From positions 1 to 64,000 of the forward strand of contig JAPTJF010000354.1 in assembly GCA_029339195.1 (NCBI GenBank): DNA of 64,000 nt, written 5' to 3'. The translations under genes were made by a program, and so were the position numbers. The notes below the pieces were generated by a model, which saw only the letters and a list, made by a program, of their open reading frames with translations, was not told where the DNA came from and ran no database searches. This document shows, in pieces, positions 23,701 to 35,042 of the stretch; within the stretch, counting starts at the first letter, position 1, and each line of letters opens with the position of its first letter. The stretch comes from Micractinium sp. NFX-FRZ (lineage: Eukaryota; Chlorophyta; Trebouxiophyceae; Chlorellales; Chlorellaceae).

Positions 23701-24186
23701 GGAGTTGTCCCCCGCCCTGCCGTTGCTCAGCAGGCAGGCGCCGGCGGGGAAGGCGCGGCGCGCCAGCGGGCCCACGGGCACCGTGCACCTGCAGGTGTAG
23801 AGGTGCAGCGCAGCGCAGCGCGAAGTGGCGATCACAGCGTGCAGCAGCGGGCAAAGACGGCGGCAGCGGGGCACCAGGAACGAATGTGCGCTGGCGACCC
23901 GTGATTGGTTCCTGGCTGAGCCGTGGGCTGTGATGCTGTGCCCCACCGCGCATCCTCCCCAGTATGCCCCCAGTAAGCATGCCAGGCCCTCGCCTTACCC
24001 CTGGGCCTGGCTGGCGGGGCAGTAAGTCCACTTTGTGCATGCGGTGTTGTCGTCGCATGCTTTGCAGCACCCCCCAATTGTGTCCTTGGCTTCCACGCCC
24101 AGCAGATTGACCCCCAGCCAAAAGTTTTCGCCGTAAAAGCTGTTCCTGGGGCAGGTGGCCAGCACTTCAGTTGCCACGGGGCCATA
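20726..24186 (-). CDS. Cys-rich protein with PAN/Apple-like domain, probably secreted; 5' end unresolved
   Basis: Exons (5' to 3') 24186-23999, 23788-23592, 23245-23175, 22949-22890, 22685-22556, 22362-22267, 21905-21762, 21501-21412, 21191-20977 and 20794-20726 join in phase to 419 residues and a stop; the first exon(s) and start codon are missing. The N-terminal part looks PAN/Apple-like (FWLGVNLLGVEAKDTIGGCC, KACDDNTACTKWTYC). A middle segment contains VQWAVLFFNDTKTFWMYDA. A short disulfide-rich segment follows (CEMDTDCCGNLFCK), then WKDTPLDFCRSFGVRCG and ADYFCQLHGYGRAADW, ending FPHCDTFKFILCGN. The many paired Cys suggest an extracellular or cell-wall protein; no signal peptide is assigned because the start is not found. 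The intron at 21411 uses a GC donor (GCAAGT). No named family fits the whole protein. Confidence 0.7.
23087..23166. repeat. GGGCAGGC minisatellite
   Basis: About 80 bases of alternating GGGC and AGGC units inside an intron of the Cys-rich gene. It overlaps the zone just before the acceptor-distal side and has no coding role. Confidence 0.85.
23398..23440 (-). repeat. Exon echo of Cys-rich gene exon 2 end
   Basis: On the minus strand GTGTTTGAGGATGCAGC copies the real exon end GTGTTTGAGGACGCATC (about 23620-23600), including the following GGGTG donor region. It reads VFEDAAA against real VFEDASS. It lies about 190 bases downstream of the real donor, inside the intron. Confidence 0.75.
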
Positions 24187-25434
24187 CTGCACACGGGGAC
24201 GGTGGCAGGGGCGGCAGCGCGGCGGGGCGGTTGGGTGCACTGCCCACGTGTCTGCCGGTGTGCACTGGCATAGACGCTGGAAGCATCCCGCTCCAGTCGA
24301 GGCTGTCTTCTGCTTATTCAATTTGCCCAGCAGGGCGGCAGGCAGCGACATCATGATGTTGGGGCGGTTCAGGGCCCGGGCCGGCCTGGAACTGGCAGCT
24401 GGTTTTGGCTGCCCAGCCCTCAGCACACCTGCTGCGCGTGACTGCCGCAGGCCAGAAATGCGACTCCCAGCGCAAGCGCCAGGGGCGCTCTCCGGGCGAG
24501 CATACTCGACAGTGTCGTTGTTGCTCTTGGGACGGTGATTAGGCTGTCTCTGCCAATTGCATGTCATCTCTGTCCACCGTAAGCCTGCTACATGAAGCAG
24601 AAGAGGCGCCACTGCGCTGAACACGGCCCGCCGCGTTTGAACGCGGTGCAAGGCCCCCTTCCTCCTGGCTTCCTGCGCCCTGCAGCGCTCAGGCGGCAGC
24701 TGCATGCTTGCAAGGAAATGGGAGAAGATGGGCTCCGGTCAAAAACACGCCTGATCAAAGGGTGCGCCACCTAACCTGGCGGCGGCGAACGGCCCGCTGG
24801 CGGCGAATGCCCCGAATGGTGGCTGCGCTGCTGGCATGGCAGGCGCGGCAATTGGCACCCAAATTGACAGACTGGTGGGCTTCATCACGATTACTTGAAT
24901 CACAGCCTGCTCGCCATACGAGTCGACTGCGGCCTGCAAGGAACAAGTTGAGAGCTGCAGGCAGCTGAGGCAGCCTGCCGTGGGCCAAGGGGAGCGATTG
25001 GCGGAACGCTCTGCAACATAATAGTGCATGCGAGCTACAGGGGTGGCAGTCTCATGAATATGACAATGGCTGCTGACGGCGAAGCAGCCCTCCTTGTCCA
25101 ATGCCGTGGCGGCTGAGGTCGACCGCCGCCGCCGGCCCCGACCCCCGGTCTTTGTCATGCGCCAGGGATGAGTTTGGTCACAGATCGACCACAGGCTTAA
25201 TGCGGGAGGGATTGCATGACCAATTGCAGGATGCGATCCTCATGCCATGTGCATGAGGCCTCACTGCCGCGCACGCTGAGCCTCAGCTGCCGCCGCCAGT
25301 GCCGCTGCCCAGGCAACTGCACGGCCCGATGCGGATCCACCTAGTTTGGTCAATCTGTTCAGACTTTGCTTTTCCTCACTGCTCAGCTTCCACAGCGCTT
25401 TGCGTCCCACGCCAGCGGCTTTGCGGGCTCCAAC
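24187..25434. other. Divergent region holding an unresolved 5' exon of the Cys-rich gene
   Basis: This separates the minus-strand Cys-rich gene from the plus-strand DUF6737 gene. The missing first exon(s) should lie here. A minus-strand open stretch at about 24964-24770 (AVDSYGEQAVIQVIVMKPTS...) is a weak candidate, but its best donor is in the wrong phase for the exon at 24186. Both promoters should also be here. Confidence 0.4.
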
Positions 25435-26264
25435 ATGGCGCGGCCAAGCACAGCGGCATGCCGCGCAGATGTCGCCTTCATGCATAGCCTCAGCGCGAGC
25501 CCGCGGCTGAGCTCGCAGCGTTGCTGGCGGCAGCACACATGCCCCGCCGCACCTGCCGGCCGTGCCGCCTGCTGCCCTCCAATGGCGGCGGCAGCAACTC
25601 GGGCTCCGTGTGGGCTGCTGGCTGCTAGGCCGCACTACAACAGCAGTAGTCAGGGGATGACGCGGGGGGACCGGTGCAGAGCTGAGGCGGGTGGCTCTGA
25701 GGTGAGGGCGCATGCTTCCCCGCCAGCACTGTGCTGCACAACACGCAGGCAGCACCCGGTGAACGCTTCCCTCGTGCTTGGGACAGGCAGTCATGAGGGG
25801 GATTCAATGCCTACGTGCCGGCCTCACCACCGGCAGCACCAATAGAATGTTAGCACCTGCCATTCCACTCATCCTTAGGGACCCCCTCCTTCACGGCTGT
25901 ATGCGCCTCGCTGCTTGTGTGCCTGCAGGGGCCCAGTAGCAACCCTGGCGAGTCACCGCCACCGCCTCGGCAGCAGCAGCAGCCCGCTGCCCCACCACCA
26001 CAGGCACAGCAGCAGGCTCCAATGGACACCAACGTGTGGGCCTACAAGCCCGCCTGGTGCCAGCCCTGGAGCATCCTGGGCACCGGCTCCGCCGTCGTCG
26101 CCGGCGTGTGGGCCGTCAGCGGGCACTCCCCCGGCTGGACCGCTGCTGCAGCGTTGCCCGTGGGCGCCTGGTGGGCGCTCTTCTTGGTGATCTACCCAGC
26201 ACAGTTCCGGCAGTATGTGGAGGGGATGAGGGAGGAGCAGCTGCGGCAGGGGCGGAGGGAGTAG
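25435..26264 (+). CDS. Plastid-targeted DUF6737-type small membrane protein, 2 exons
   Basis: Exons 25435-25701 and 25929-26264 give 200 residues. The last ~75 residues match the cyanobacterial/plastid DUF6737 pattern: NVWAYKPAWCQPWSILGTG, then two hydrophobic membrane segments (SAVVAGVWAVSG and ALPVGAWWALFLVIYPAQF). The N-terminus is rich in Ala, Arg, Ser and Cys with few acidic residues (MARPSTAACRADVAF...), as expected for a chloroplast transit peptide. A Pro/Gln-rich linker joins the two. The function of this family is not known to me; a thylakoid or envelope membrane location is inferred from its cyanobacterial origin. Confidence 0.78.
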
Positions 26265-27040
26265 CGGCGGCAGCGGCGGCAGCAGAGGCGGCGGTGCGCG
26301 GCAGCAGCGCAGCAAGTGGAGGAAGCAGCAGCGGCGGCGGAGTGGCTGCGAGCGGCGGCGGCATCTTGGTGGGAAAGGGACAGGCGCCGCCCATGGGTAG
26401 CTCGTGTTCCCTCGGCAGCGCTGCTGCTCGCTACATGGGCACTCGCAGAAGCAGCAGCAGGGAGGCCACAGCAGCAGGCAGGCAGCAGCAGCAAAAAGCA
26501 GGCAGCAGCACCGGTGGATGACAGCAGTGTGCAGCAACTCGCTGTCCCTCTGTTCATTTGTCTGTCAAGCACCAAAATTCTCTCTGCGATCACCAGGAGC
26601 ACATGCATGTCACCCCAGGAGGCTGCGGGTGGCCCATGCAAGCAAAGGGAGGAGCGATTCCCTGCTGCACATTGCAGGCCCCGCATGCTATCGTTTGATG
26701 GCCTGCTGCATGCCAGCTTGTTTGCCGGCGGGCGCGCAGTGCGCTGACCGTTTCTGTTCACAGGCTTGCGCGGGCAAATAAAACGAGCAGGGGCATGAAC
26801 CACGGGGGAAGGGGCAGGGGCAGGGAGCAGGCAGGAGCAGAGGCGTGCATGCGCATGTGCAGGCAATGTGCATCAAGCACAGGACAGCCGAGGTGTGAAC
26901 TGCCTGGAGCCAGCACCGGGGTTTGTGACAGCAGGGAGATGCTTGATGCAAGGCCCTTGGGCCTCCTCCTCCTCCTGAATACAGTGTGTCCAGTTCAGGC
27001 ACCTTCAAGGCCTCTGCTCCCCTCCTATGAAGAGCCTGGC
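26265..27040. other. Convergent intergenic region
   Basis: About 775 bases between the DUF6737 gene end and the ARM-MYND gene end. The first 250 bases are GCAGCA-rich simple sequence, probably 3' UTR. Antisense open frames here are compositional and show no family features. Confidence 0.6.
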
Positions 27041-28997
27041 TCACTGGGTGGGCTCAGGGGCAGCCGCACCAGCTGCGGCAGCCTGCAGGCGGCGGCACTC
27101 AGGCTTGTGGGCCTTCCAGTGTGCACGGCTGCACTCCTGACTGCAGTACCGTACGGTGCGGCAGCTGCAGGCAGGGGGGGGGGACAATGAGGCAGCGCTA
27201 GATGGATGGATGCGCACTCCCAGGCAGGGGCGAAAGCCAAAACCAAGGACATCAGCCAGGCGACCAGCACCAGTGTCACAGTCGCCAGCAAGCCCAACAA
27301 GCATCTGCCCACTTACCCGCTGCAGAGGCGCAGATGCTTGCCATTGCCGCAGCCGTCGGCGCCACACACCCTGGCCGTCGCGGCAGCGGATGTAGCAAGG
27401 GCGGCGCGTGCTGCAGGCGGCTCGACGGTCTCGGCTGCGTCCGCCGTCTCAGCCGCCCCACCTGCCACGCCGCCAGCTGCCGCAGTCTCGCCAGCTGGCG
27501 CTGCCTGGCCCACACAAGCATTTGCCAGGGTGGCCAAGGCATCGGCTGCCTCCGCTTTGACTGCATCGCTCACGCTGGCACTCTGCAGCTGCTGAAGTGC
27601 TGTGACGCCACCAGCAGCAGCCACGGCAGCGATGTGCTCTGGACTGCCCTTGGCCAGGCGAGCCAGTGCCCTGACTGCATAGCCCTGCATCTCCTCACCG
27701 CTGCTGTCGCACAGGCACTGCACCAAGGCGGCAGCGCCGCCCGCAGCAACGGTGAGCGCACCCCGCTCTGGGCTGTCTGTGACGAGGTTGCGGAGCGCAG
27801 CCGCTGCTGCCGTCCGCACCGGTACGCTGCCGCTGTGCTGCAGGAGGTGGACCAGGGCAGCAATGCCACCCGCTGCCGCGATGGCCCAGCTGCACGCTGC
27901 ACTGCTGGCGATGTTGCACAGCACTGAGGCTGCCTCCAACTGCACCATCGGGCCATTGCAGGGGCGCAGGTGCTCCACCAGTAGGGGGATTGCGCCTGCC
28001 GCCGCAACAGCTGCTGCTGTCTTGGCTGGGCACACGACTGTGTCGGGCACGCCGGCGATGCACAGGGTGCACAGCAGCCCATCTGCAATGTAATGCAATG
28101 CCGCGTTGCGGTCGCGCCGAAGGCAAGGCACTACGGCAGCAATGGCACCTGCGCCGGCAACAGCTGCGGCGCAACGGGGCTGTGGCAGGCCAGCGCTCCT
28201 AGGGCTGCAGTTGCCCAGTACTGCACGAGCTCGCTGCTGCTGCTGCTGCTGCTGCTGGTGCGCAGGACCCTCGTCAGCACGGGGATTGCGCCGGCAGCGG
28301 CAATGGCTGCCTTGGTTGGTGCGCTGTCATCTGCAAGGCTCCACAAAGCCTGAGCTGCCGCCGCATGTGCTTTTTCGCCGCTGCTGCTGCTGCGCAAAAC
28401 TTGCACCAAGGCAGGAATTCCGCCCGCGGTTGCTATGGCTGCCTTGGTTGCGGTGCTGCCCGCCAAATTGCTCAGCGCCTTAGATGCATACTGTTGCGCC
28501 GCCTGACTGTACATCTGGGTTTGGCTGCTGCTCCTGCTGCCGCTGCTGTTGACTGCCCGCATGCTGCGCATGCTGCCCAAGCAGCGAATGAGGGCTGGAA
28601 TGCCGCCAGCCTCCGTGACGGCTGCCTCGTAGGAGCCACTGACCGAGCAAAGAACCAGAGCAACTGACATCTGCAGCTTGTGGCTGGCACGGCTGTGCAG
28701 GTGCCGTAGCAGCACTGGCAGGCTGTCCGCTGCTGCTATGGTCGCCCTGCTGTCGGGACAGCTGGCGGCAACCTTGGCAAGAACCGCAGCTGCACACTCC
28801 GCCAGTTCGGTGCTGCCGCCCTTCTCCAGGCATGCTACTAGCGCAGGAACTCCGCCGGCTGCTGCAACGGCCGCGCTGTGCTCGGGCCCTTCGTCCGTGG
28901 CGCTGTCCAGCAGCCTTGCCGCCCGAGTTGGGACAGCCCCGCAGCCCCGCTGCAGCTGCTGCACCAGCGCTGCAATGTCGACGTCTGATGCTGCCAT
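27041..28997 (-). CDS. Armadillo-repeat protein with C-terminal MYND zinc finger; one frameshift
   Basis: The first large exon runs 28997-27317 and the second 27164-27041. The protein starts MAASDVDIAALVQQLQRG and contains about twelve ARM-type repeats of the form (A)IAAAGGIPALVxLL...A..AL.NLA. It ends with a MYND finger split by the intron: CGADGCGNGKHLRLCSG|C, then RTVRYCSQECSRAHWKAHKP with the last Cys in PEC. ARM repeats and MYND fingers both mediate protein-protein contacts; the partner is unknown. Near 28170 the reading frame breaks: the upstream frame runs ALGALACHSPVAP and stops at 28131, while the repeat continues one frame over as AAVAGAGAIAAVVPCL. Both sides fit the repeat consensus, so this is a 1-base deletion (or 2-base insertion) in the gene or in the assembly. 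No normal intron fits there. Confidence 0.82.
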
Positions 28998-30139
28998 AGC
29001 CTTTGATTTCCGAGGGGAAAGAAGCAGTGGTGGCCTGGAGGGAAGGTGCCCGGGCGGGCCAGTGCACATTAGCAAGGACGGTGGTGGGCGGCGGGCGCCT
29101 GCGGGCGGTAGTGCAGGGTCTTTGGCCGAGCCGGCGGGAGGCGGCGGGAGGCGGCTGCGGCGGCGGGGTGCGGATTCGGCGCTTGGGTCGTTTGCGGCGC
29201 GCATAAGCCACGGCAGTGATAAACGCAGCCTGCACTTGCTGATCCTGCGCGTCCCAGTCTCACCGGGTCTCACCGGCTTGAACACGAGTGCGCTCAAGAA
29301 GCACAAAGCAGCTAACCGGCACCTCAAAGTTCTCCGAGCATCCTGCGACACAGGCAGAAGGCAGAGACTGAGATCAGGAAAGCATCAATGATGCCAGGCT
29401 GGCGCAACGCCGCGGCCGCAGCGCGCCGACGCTGGCCGCCAGCGGCTGGGCGCCCTGCTGCGATAGTGAACGGGGTGGGATATGTTACATGCTGTTTCTA
29501 CGAGGAACGCTCTGTCTATGACCAAATGAGCTCTTTAGGTGTTCTGCCTTGGAAGCAATTGATTCACTCTTCCGTTGAGTTGATCACAGCGGGACGGCTG
29601 CGGGTGCTGAAAAGTGTGAACGGATTACACTGCTGTTGATGGAAGACCTGCAATGCCCTAACACACGTAGTTTCTCTCCAAAGAGGTCTACGCTGGTTAG
29701 GCAGCATGCACGACCAGGGATGCTCTTATGTTTGGGCGGCAGTGGGCGGCAGGAGATGCAGCGCCGTGGGCGGCAGTGCGCTCCGCCTTGCATGTCGGGC
29801 GCAGCCCGCCAAGACGGCACTCCCTCTCCGCTCAGTGTAAATTGCCTTACATCCACTGCAATTCCACCGCTCACTCACTTTGATTCCACTGCTTCATCAC
29901 TATTATTGATTCTTAGTTCCATTGCTTCATTATCTTCCTACGCGCTCCTACCACTCCCACCATGCAGGTTGCACCGCCACGTCTCTCCTCCACGGATGTT
30001 TCATGTACGATTTGCTAACGGCACTGTGAAATCTGTTACCGTGGCGCAGAGCATGGCCGGGCAGCCCACTGCACATGCACACTTGCAATCAAATGCAAGA
30101 TGCACGAAGAAAAGGGGACAGCAGTGCGGTGCCCCCCAG
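28998..30139. other. Intergenic region upstream of the ARM-MYND gene
   Basis: About 1.1 kb between the ARM-MYND start and the BAHD gene end. GC drops markedly at 29470-30080, with T-rich tracts. I see no exon. It should hold the ARM-MYND promoter and the BAHD 3' UTR. Confidence 0.6.
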
Positions 30140-32187
30140 CTACAGCTCCCTCGCCACCGCAGCCTCAAGCTCCGCCGCCTCCTGCGGCCACAGCCACAGG
30201 TGCAGCATGACGCCGCCCCCAGCCGCCGCCGCCGCCGCCTGGCTGACGGCCACGGGAAACATGAGCGACCCGGGGGCAAATGTGGGCACCGCCGCCAGCG
30301 GCAGCTGCCCCCCGAAGTCGGCATCGGCGGCAAAGTCGAGCGCCCACTGGCTGGCCATCAGAACGGGCACCTGCCCGGCAGCTACCGCCTCTAGGATGCG
30401 CAGCACTGGCAGGATGGCGAGGGAGGAGCAGCTGGCGCCGGCGGCTGCACGCTGGGTGGCGTACGCCACGTCGCCGGCAAACCGGGTGGCGTCCCTGCAG
30501 CCACGGGTGGAGGGGTGGGAGGGCAGGTGGGTGGCTTGAAGTGCTTCTGGAGTGCTTCTTATGAACTAGTGGGGGTGGGATGGCCATGGTGCGTGGTGTG
30601 GGCATACAGCTTGCGTGGATGCCCAGTTTGCATCCGCGTGCAGGTTGGCCTGGCTCCATGCGCTCAACCACAGCGCAGCACAGCATGATGCCAGCCCCGC
30701 CGTTCCCAACCGCCGCGCACCCACCCACCTGGCCACCGTCTGCCGCAGCGCCAGCGCCACACGCCCCAGCGGCAGCCCCACCACATCCAGCTCTGGAGTG
30801 TAAGCGCTGGTGGCCAGGTTGCCATACACCCAGCGTGGCACAGGAGCTGGCGGGTGCTGAGCTGGCGTGTCCAGGCGGCGCCGCATGTCCAGGGCCATGT
30901 TGAAGGGGGTGACCGCTCCCTGGCGGCAGGGCAGCCCAGCCAGCGTCTTCCACAGCCAAGCCATGAGGGCATCATTGCTGGACACCCAGGGGGCGCTGCC
31001 GGCAGCAGAGCCGCCGCTGTTGCTGATCCTGTCGTCAGCGCCGTTGCTGTCATCGATGCCGTCAGCCATGGCAGCGGCAGTGACGCCGCCATCGTTGTCA
31101 GCGCCAGCCGCACAATGCTGGCTGCTGGCGGCAGCGTCTGAAGCGCCCTGCTGGCTGTTGCTTATGTCAGCCAGAGCCTGCGCCTTCAGGGCCTCCAGCT
31201 TTGCCTGGCTGACGTGGAGGCGCAGCGTGCGCAGCGGCGGCTTGGCTGCCAGCGCCGCAAACTGGGTGCCCACCTCCGGCGGCAGCGGGCGGTAGTTCCA
31301 CGCCTCAAACCCTGGCGGCAGCTGCATGGCAGCTGCCAGGGCCGCCACCAGTGGCGCTGCGGGGGCCGGCGCCTCGCCCGCCGGAAGCTGCCGCCCGCTG
31401 TAACTGCGCGCCAGGTGGTGCAGCGTGGCGCGTGCCGTCCCAAAGTCTGCCACTAAGTGCGACACCCGCAGGCCCAGCACGCAGCCGCCGCCTGCCAGCG
31501 TCACCAGCGCAACATGCAGCAGCGGCACCGCCGCAGATGCGGCTGCATCATCAGGCATCCGGGTTGGCAGGTGGCCAAAGAGCTCAGCACCCAGGTCGTC
31601 CAGGGCGGCAAGCGCCGGCGGCGGCAGCGGCGCCAGGTGCTGCAGGGCTGCTTGTGAGGAGCCCAGAGCGAGGCTTGCGTCCGCGCCGGGCTGGGTGAGC
31701 TGCCACTCGCCGTCCTGCAGAGGGTGGTAGTGGGGGTTGCATGCGAGGCGGAGGTGGGGTGCGGTGCACTGCCTTCTGTCGCCTGGACCCCAGCCGCCGT
31801 GCCGATCAAGCAGACTCCGCACATGAGGCAGCTGTGCCTGGAAGGCAGGCCAAGGCACTGCAGGCTCTCCTGTGGTAAACAACACCAGTCCCTTGCGTCC
31901 CAGCTGCCCCCCTTGTGTCACCTCACCTGGCCCTTGGCGGCCCGGCAGGCCAGGGTGGGGATGAGGTGCTGCACCTCTGCCAGCGCAGCACGCAGCCTGG
32001 CGGCATCCAGCCCTCGCTCAAACACCAGGACTTGGTGCAGGAAGGCTGTGGGTGCTGCGATGCGGTCCACAACCGACAGCTGCAGGGCGGGGCTGTCGCC
32101 GGGCGGGGGCGGGGCTGATGGTGGCACAATCGCTTCAGAATCCACGGTCCAGGGCAGCAGCCCAGGGGTGCCACGGTGCGGGAGCAT
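30140..32187 (-). CDS. BAHD-family acyltransferase, 3 exons
   Basis: Exons 32187-31927, 31714-30729 and 30494-30140 give 533 residues. The start region LQLSVVDRIAAPTAFLHQVLVFERG is typical of BAHD enzymes. The catalytic HxxxD is HLVAD (in SHLVADFGTARATLHHLARSY). The usual C-terminal DFGWG is degenerate (ADFGGQ, then VPTFAPGSLMFP). BAHD enzymes transfer acyl groups from acyl-CoA to alcohols or amines in the cytosol; the acceptor and donor cannot be told from sequence. The protein is ~80 residues longer than usual, because of a Ser/Asn/Gly/Asp-rich insert of ~70 residues in the middle (around SNSQQGASDAAASSQ). Confidence 0.88.
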
Positions 32188-32839
32188 CGCTGCTGCTGGG
32201 GGCAGGCGGGCTACCAGGCGGGCAAACAGCGGGGGTCGGCGGCGGGAGGCGGTCAGGGGTGGCAGTCAGGGGGGGCCTGCAGGCAGCTGCAGCACATAAT
32301 GCAGCAAAGTGCGATCGGTGTTCTAGATACGCGACCGCTCCTTAACGCAGGCCGGGTGGCACTTGCGCCGCGCACCGTGAGCGCCTCACTGAGCGCCTCC
32401 TTCCGCGCTTGCGAGCCTTTGAGCACGCGTAGTCTAGTGTTTCCAAAGTGGTTAACAGTGGTTGAGAAGCAGCAATGCCGGCCGGACTCCGCATGCGGTA
32501 TCGTGCTGTGTGGCCACACCAGGCGGCGGAGCGCAGCGCAGCAGGCAGCGCCCGTCCAGTGCTGGAAAAAGACCCCCGGTCGTTTGTAACTACAAAATTC
32601 ACACAGATCAAGCACCGCATTCTATACGGTAAACGTATTCTCAAACAATCCAAAATTATCGGGTACCTCCACACATGTTTTCAGTGAATGGCTGTGCAGA
32701 TCCGCCCAGCCTGGCGCACCCAGGCATCGCCCGGACCCAGGGGGGCTGGCAGGCAGCGCAGGTGGCTCGCAGGTAGCCCCCTGTCAGCTGCACCCAGCTG
32801 TCCCGCGGGCCTTCAACTGCAGATGCTATTCATCCCATG
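32188..32839. other. Intergenic region upstream of the BAHD gene
   Basis: About 650 bases, AT-richer at 32400-32690. It holds the BAHD promoter and the 3' UTR of F-box/LRR copy C. No exon seen. Confidence 0.6.
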
Positions 32840-34783
32840 TCACGGGCGATCCTGCCACTTGTCCAGCGTCCACACTTCTGTCCACCGGGTCAGGCCCGGC
32901 AGTGCAGCCCGCAGCTCCTCCTGCCAGCGGCGCAGCAGCTTGGGGGTGAACACGTGGGCAGTGACCTCGGGCACCACCAGCACAACACGGCGCAGCACCG
33001 GGAGCTCCCGTGCCACGGGGGCCAGAGCCTCCACTCCCATAACTGCCACCTCGTTGGCTTCGTCCTCCACCTGGGGCAGACTGCAGGGTGTGGCAGAAGA
33101 GAGGGTGGCACTGAGCGGCATGATTGGGGTGAGGTGGAGGGGCATAACGTCTGGCATGCCTGTCAAGGGCAGCGCGGCCCTCTGGGCGGGCACGTGACTG
33201 AACACAACATCAAACACCAGCCAACACAGGGTGGGGCACTGCAGGCGCGCCCTCGCCCGACAATGCAGGGCGGCCCAACCGCCTGCTGTGCATGGCCGTG
33301 ACGGGGCGACAACAGCAGCCGGCAACACGCACAGGATGTAGAGGCCGAACAGCCTGTCCATCTCGCGCAGCCAGGGCAGGTTGGCGGCGCACAACAGGGC
33401 GCCTATTGTGATCTCCAGGTGGCGCAGCCGCTGCACTGCTGCCAGCTGCGGCAGGCGCTGGTGAGCGCAGTCGGGGTGCACGTGCACACACAGGCTCTGC
33501 ACTTGCGGCAGCTCGCCGAAGCAGCTGCTGGCCAGCCTCTGTGGCTCGCCCTCCCACTTCTTCTGGTAACTCAGCGTCAGCCTCCGCAGGCTGGGCAGCT
33601 GGCGCAGGGTGCGCATGCTGGAGTGCCAGCAGAGCGTGTCGCATTCCACGTGCAGCCGCTTGAGCCCCGCCACGGCCGCCAGCTGCGGCGGCAGCTCCTC
33701 CAGCCGCATTGCGCTGAGGTACACGCTGGTCAGCGCCGTCAGCTGGCTCAGTACCTGCATGCCCGGCGGGCGCTCCTCCGAGATCTCACTGACGCTAAAG
33801 TCGGCTGCGCAATCGTACATGCAGAGCTCCTGTAGGCTGCCAGCTGCGGTGGTCAGCGCCGCCGGCAGCTCCGGCAGCGCGCAGGTGGAGGAGTCGATGC
33901 TGGTGAGGCTGGGGGGGATGGCGCCGGGGTGCACGACAAGTGTGCAGGCGTCCCGATAGTACACGGATGGTGAGGTTTCACCTGCGCACGTGAAGCCGCA
34001 GCTGAGCTCCAGGTCTTTCAGGGCGGTCAGCTGCCCGCAGCCGGCGCCCAGCACCAGGCCGCACGCTGCTAGCTCAAGGGTGCGCAGGCGCCCCAGCTGC
34101 GAAAGCCAGCTGCCATCCAGGGTCAGGGGCGTGTCGTGCACCCTGCAGTTGGTGGGGCCCGGGATGTTGGCACTGAAGGCTGGCAGTGTTCATGCCCAAG
34201 CCTGCTGGCACCATCAACGGCAGCATGCACCAGCCACGGCCCAACGCAGGCAGAATGGCGCAGAGTTGGCGTCGGTGCCGGCAGCCCACCTGAGATCGAG
34301 GGACTCTAATGTTGCCGCCTGCACGGCAAGGCCTGAGAGCAGCCGGCGTGTGGGTATGACGGCCTGGAAGTGCAGCTGGACGTCAAGCCAGCTGATGTCG
34401 CGTGGCGCGGCAGCCAGCCAGCGCAGCAGGTACAGGCTCTGCTGGTGGCCATAACAGGAGGTGTGCACATGGTCCCAGAGGACAACATTGGTCTTTCCCA
34501 GCTGCCGCGCAGCCTTGCAGATGGTGGTGAAGCGCGCCCTGCAGATCGTCCAGGGGCAGAGACATGCCTCAGTTGTGCGCGACGGTGGGCACCCGCTATC
34601 GGGTTGGTGGGACGCCGGCACCAACGAAGCGGGGCGGAGCGGCATCAGGCAAGTCCTGTGCGCCCCGCGTTGCCCCCACCTCGCTTTGAGAGAAAGTATC
34701 ACCAGGATGGCCTCCAGCAGCACGCCAGGCAGGCTTAACAGGCCGGGCGCTGCGTCCGAGGCGGCAGTTGGGGCGCGCGGCAT
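32840..34783 (-). CDS. F-box/leucine-rich repeat protein, copy C, 4 exons
   Basis: Exons 34783-34680, 34538-34290, 34142-33333 and 33080-32840 give 467 residues. The layout is the same as copies A and B: F-box LLSLPGVLLEAILVILSLKA then RFTTICKAARQLG, then WLAAAPRD, then LRRs (LGRLRTLELAACGLVLG, LTALTSVYLSAMRLEELPPQ, VAGLKRLHVECDT) and a C-terminal repeat block ending LDKWQDRP. Exons 2 and 3 are 249 and 810 bases, identical in length to copy B. It lies 15 kb from copies A and B in the opposite orientation. A substrate-receptor role in an SCF ubiquitin ligase is inferred from the family. Its uninterrupted exon 3 is the reference showing what copy A has lost. Confidence 0.87.
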
Positions 34784-35042
34784 GGCCGCGGGGCTGACTG
34801 GAAGGCACGATATTAGTGTGAGAGCAGCTTGTAATTCGAATTGACGCCCAGCGAAATTGGCAGGGCACGGCTGGGCGCGCCGACTGGCGGCACGGTGTGC
34901 ACGCTGGGGCGGCACTGGTGGGTGCTGCTTCGGCCAGCGACATGAGACTCGTCCACTGCACTCTCCGACAAGCCTTGTTACATGCATCCCCATTGCACGC
35001 CTTTCTAGTTGCATGAGAAGCATGGGAGAATATGCGACTCGC

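Noticed and set aside
24739..25158. A separate minus-strand gene (AVDSYGEQAVIQVIVMKPTS...)
   Set aside because: No recognisable family, signal peptide or matching splice phase. It may be a 5' exon of the Cys-rich gene, but I cannot support it.
29388..30100. Small plus-strand ORFs in the AT-richer stretch upstream of the ARM-MYND gene
   Set aside because: No motifs, no splice partners; more like promoter and UTR sequence.
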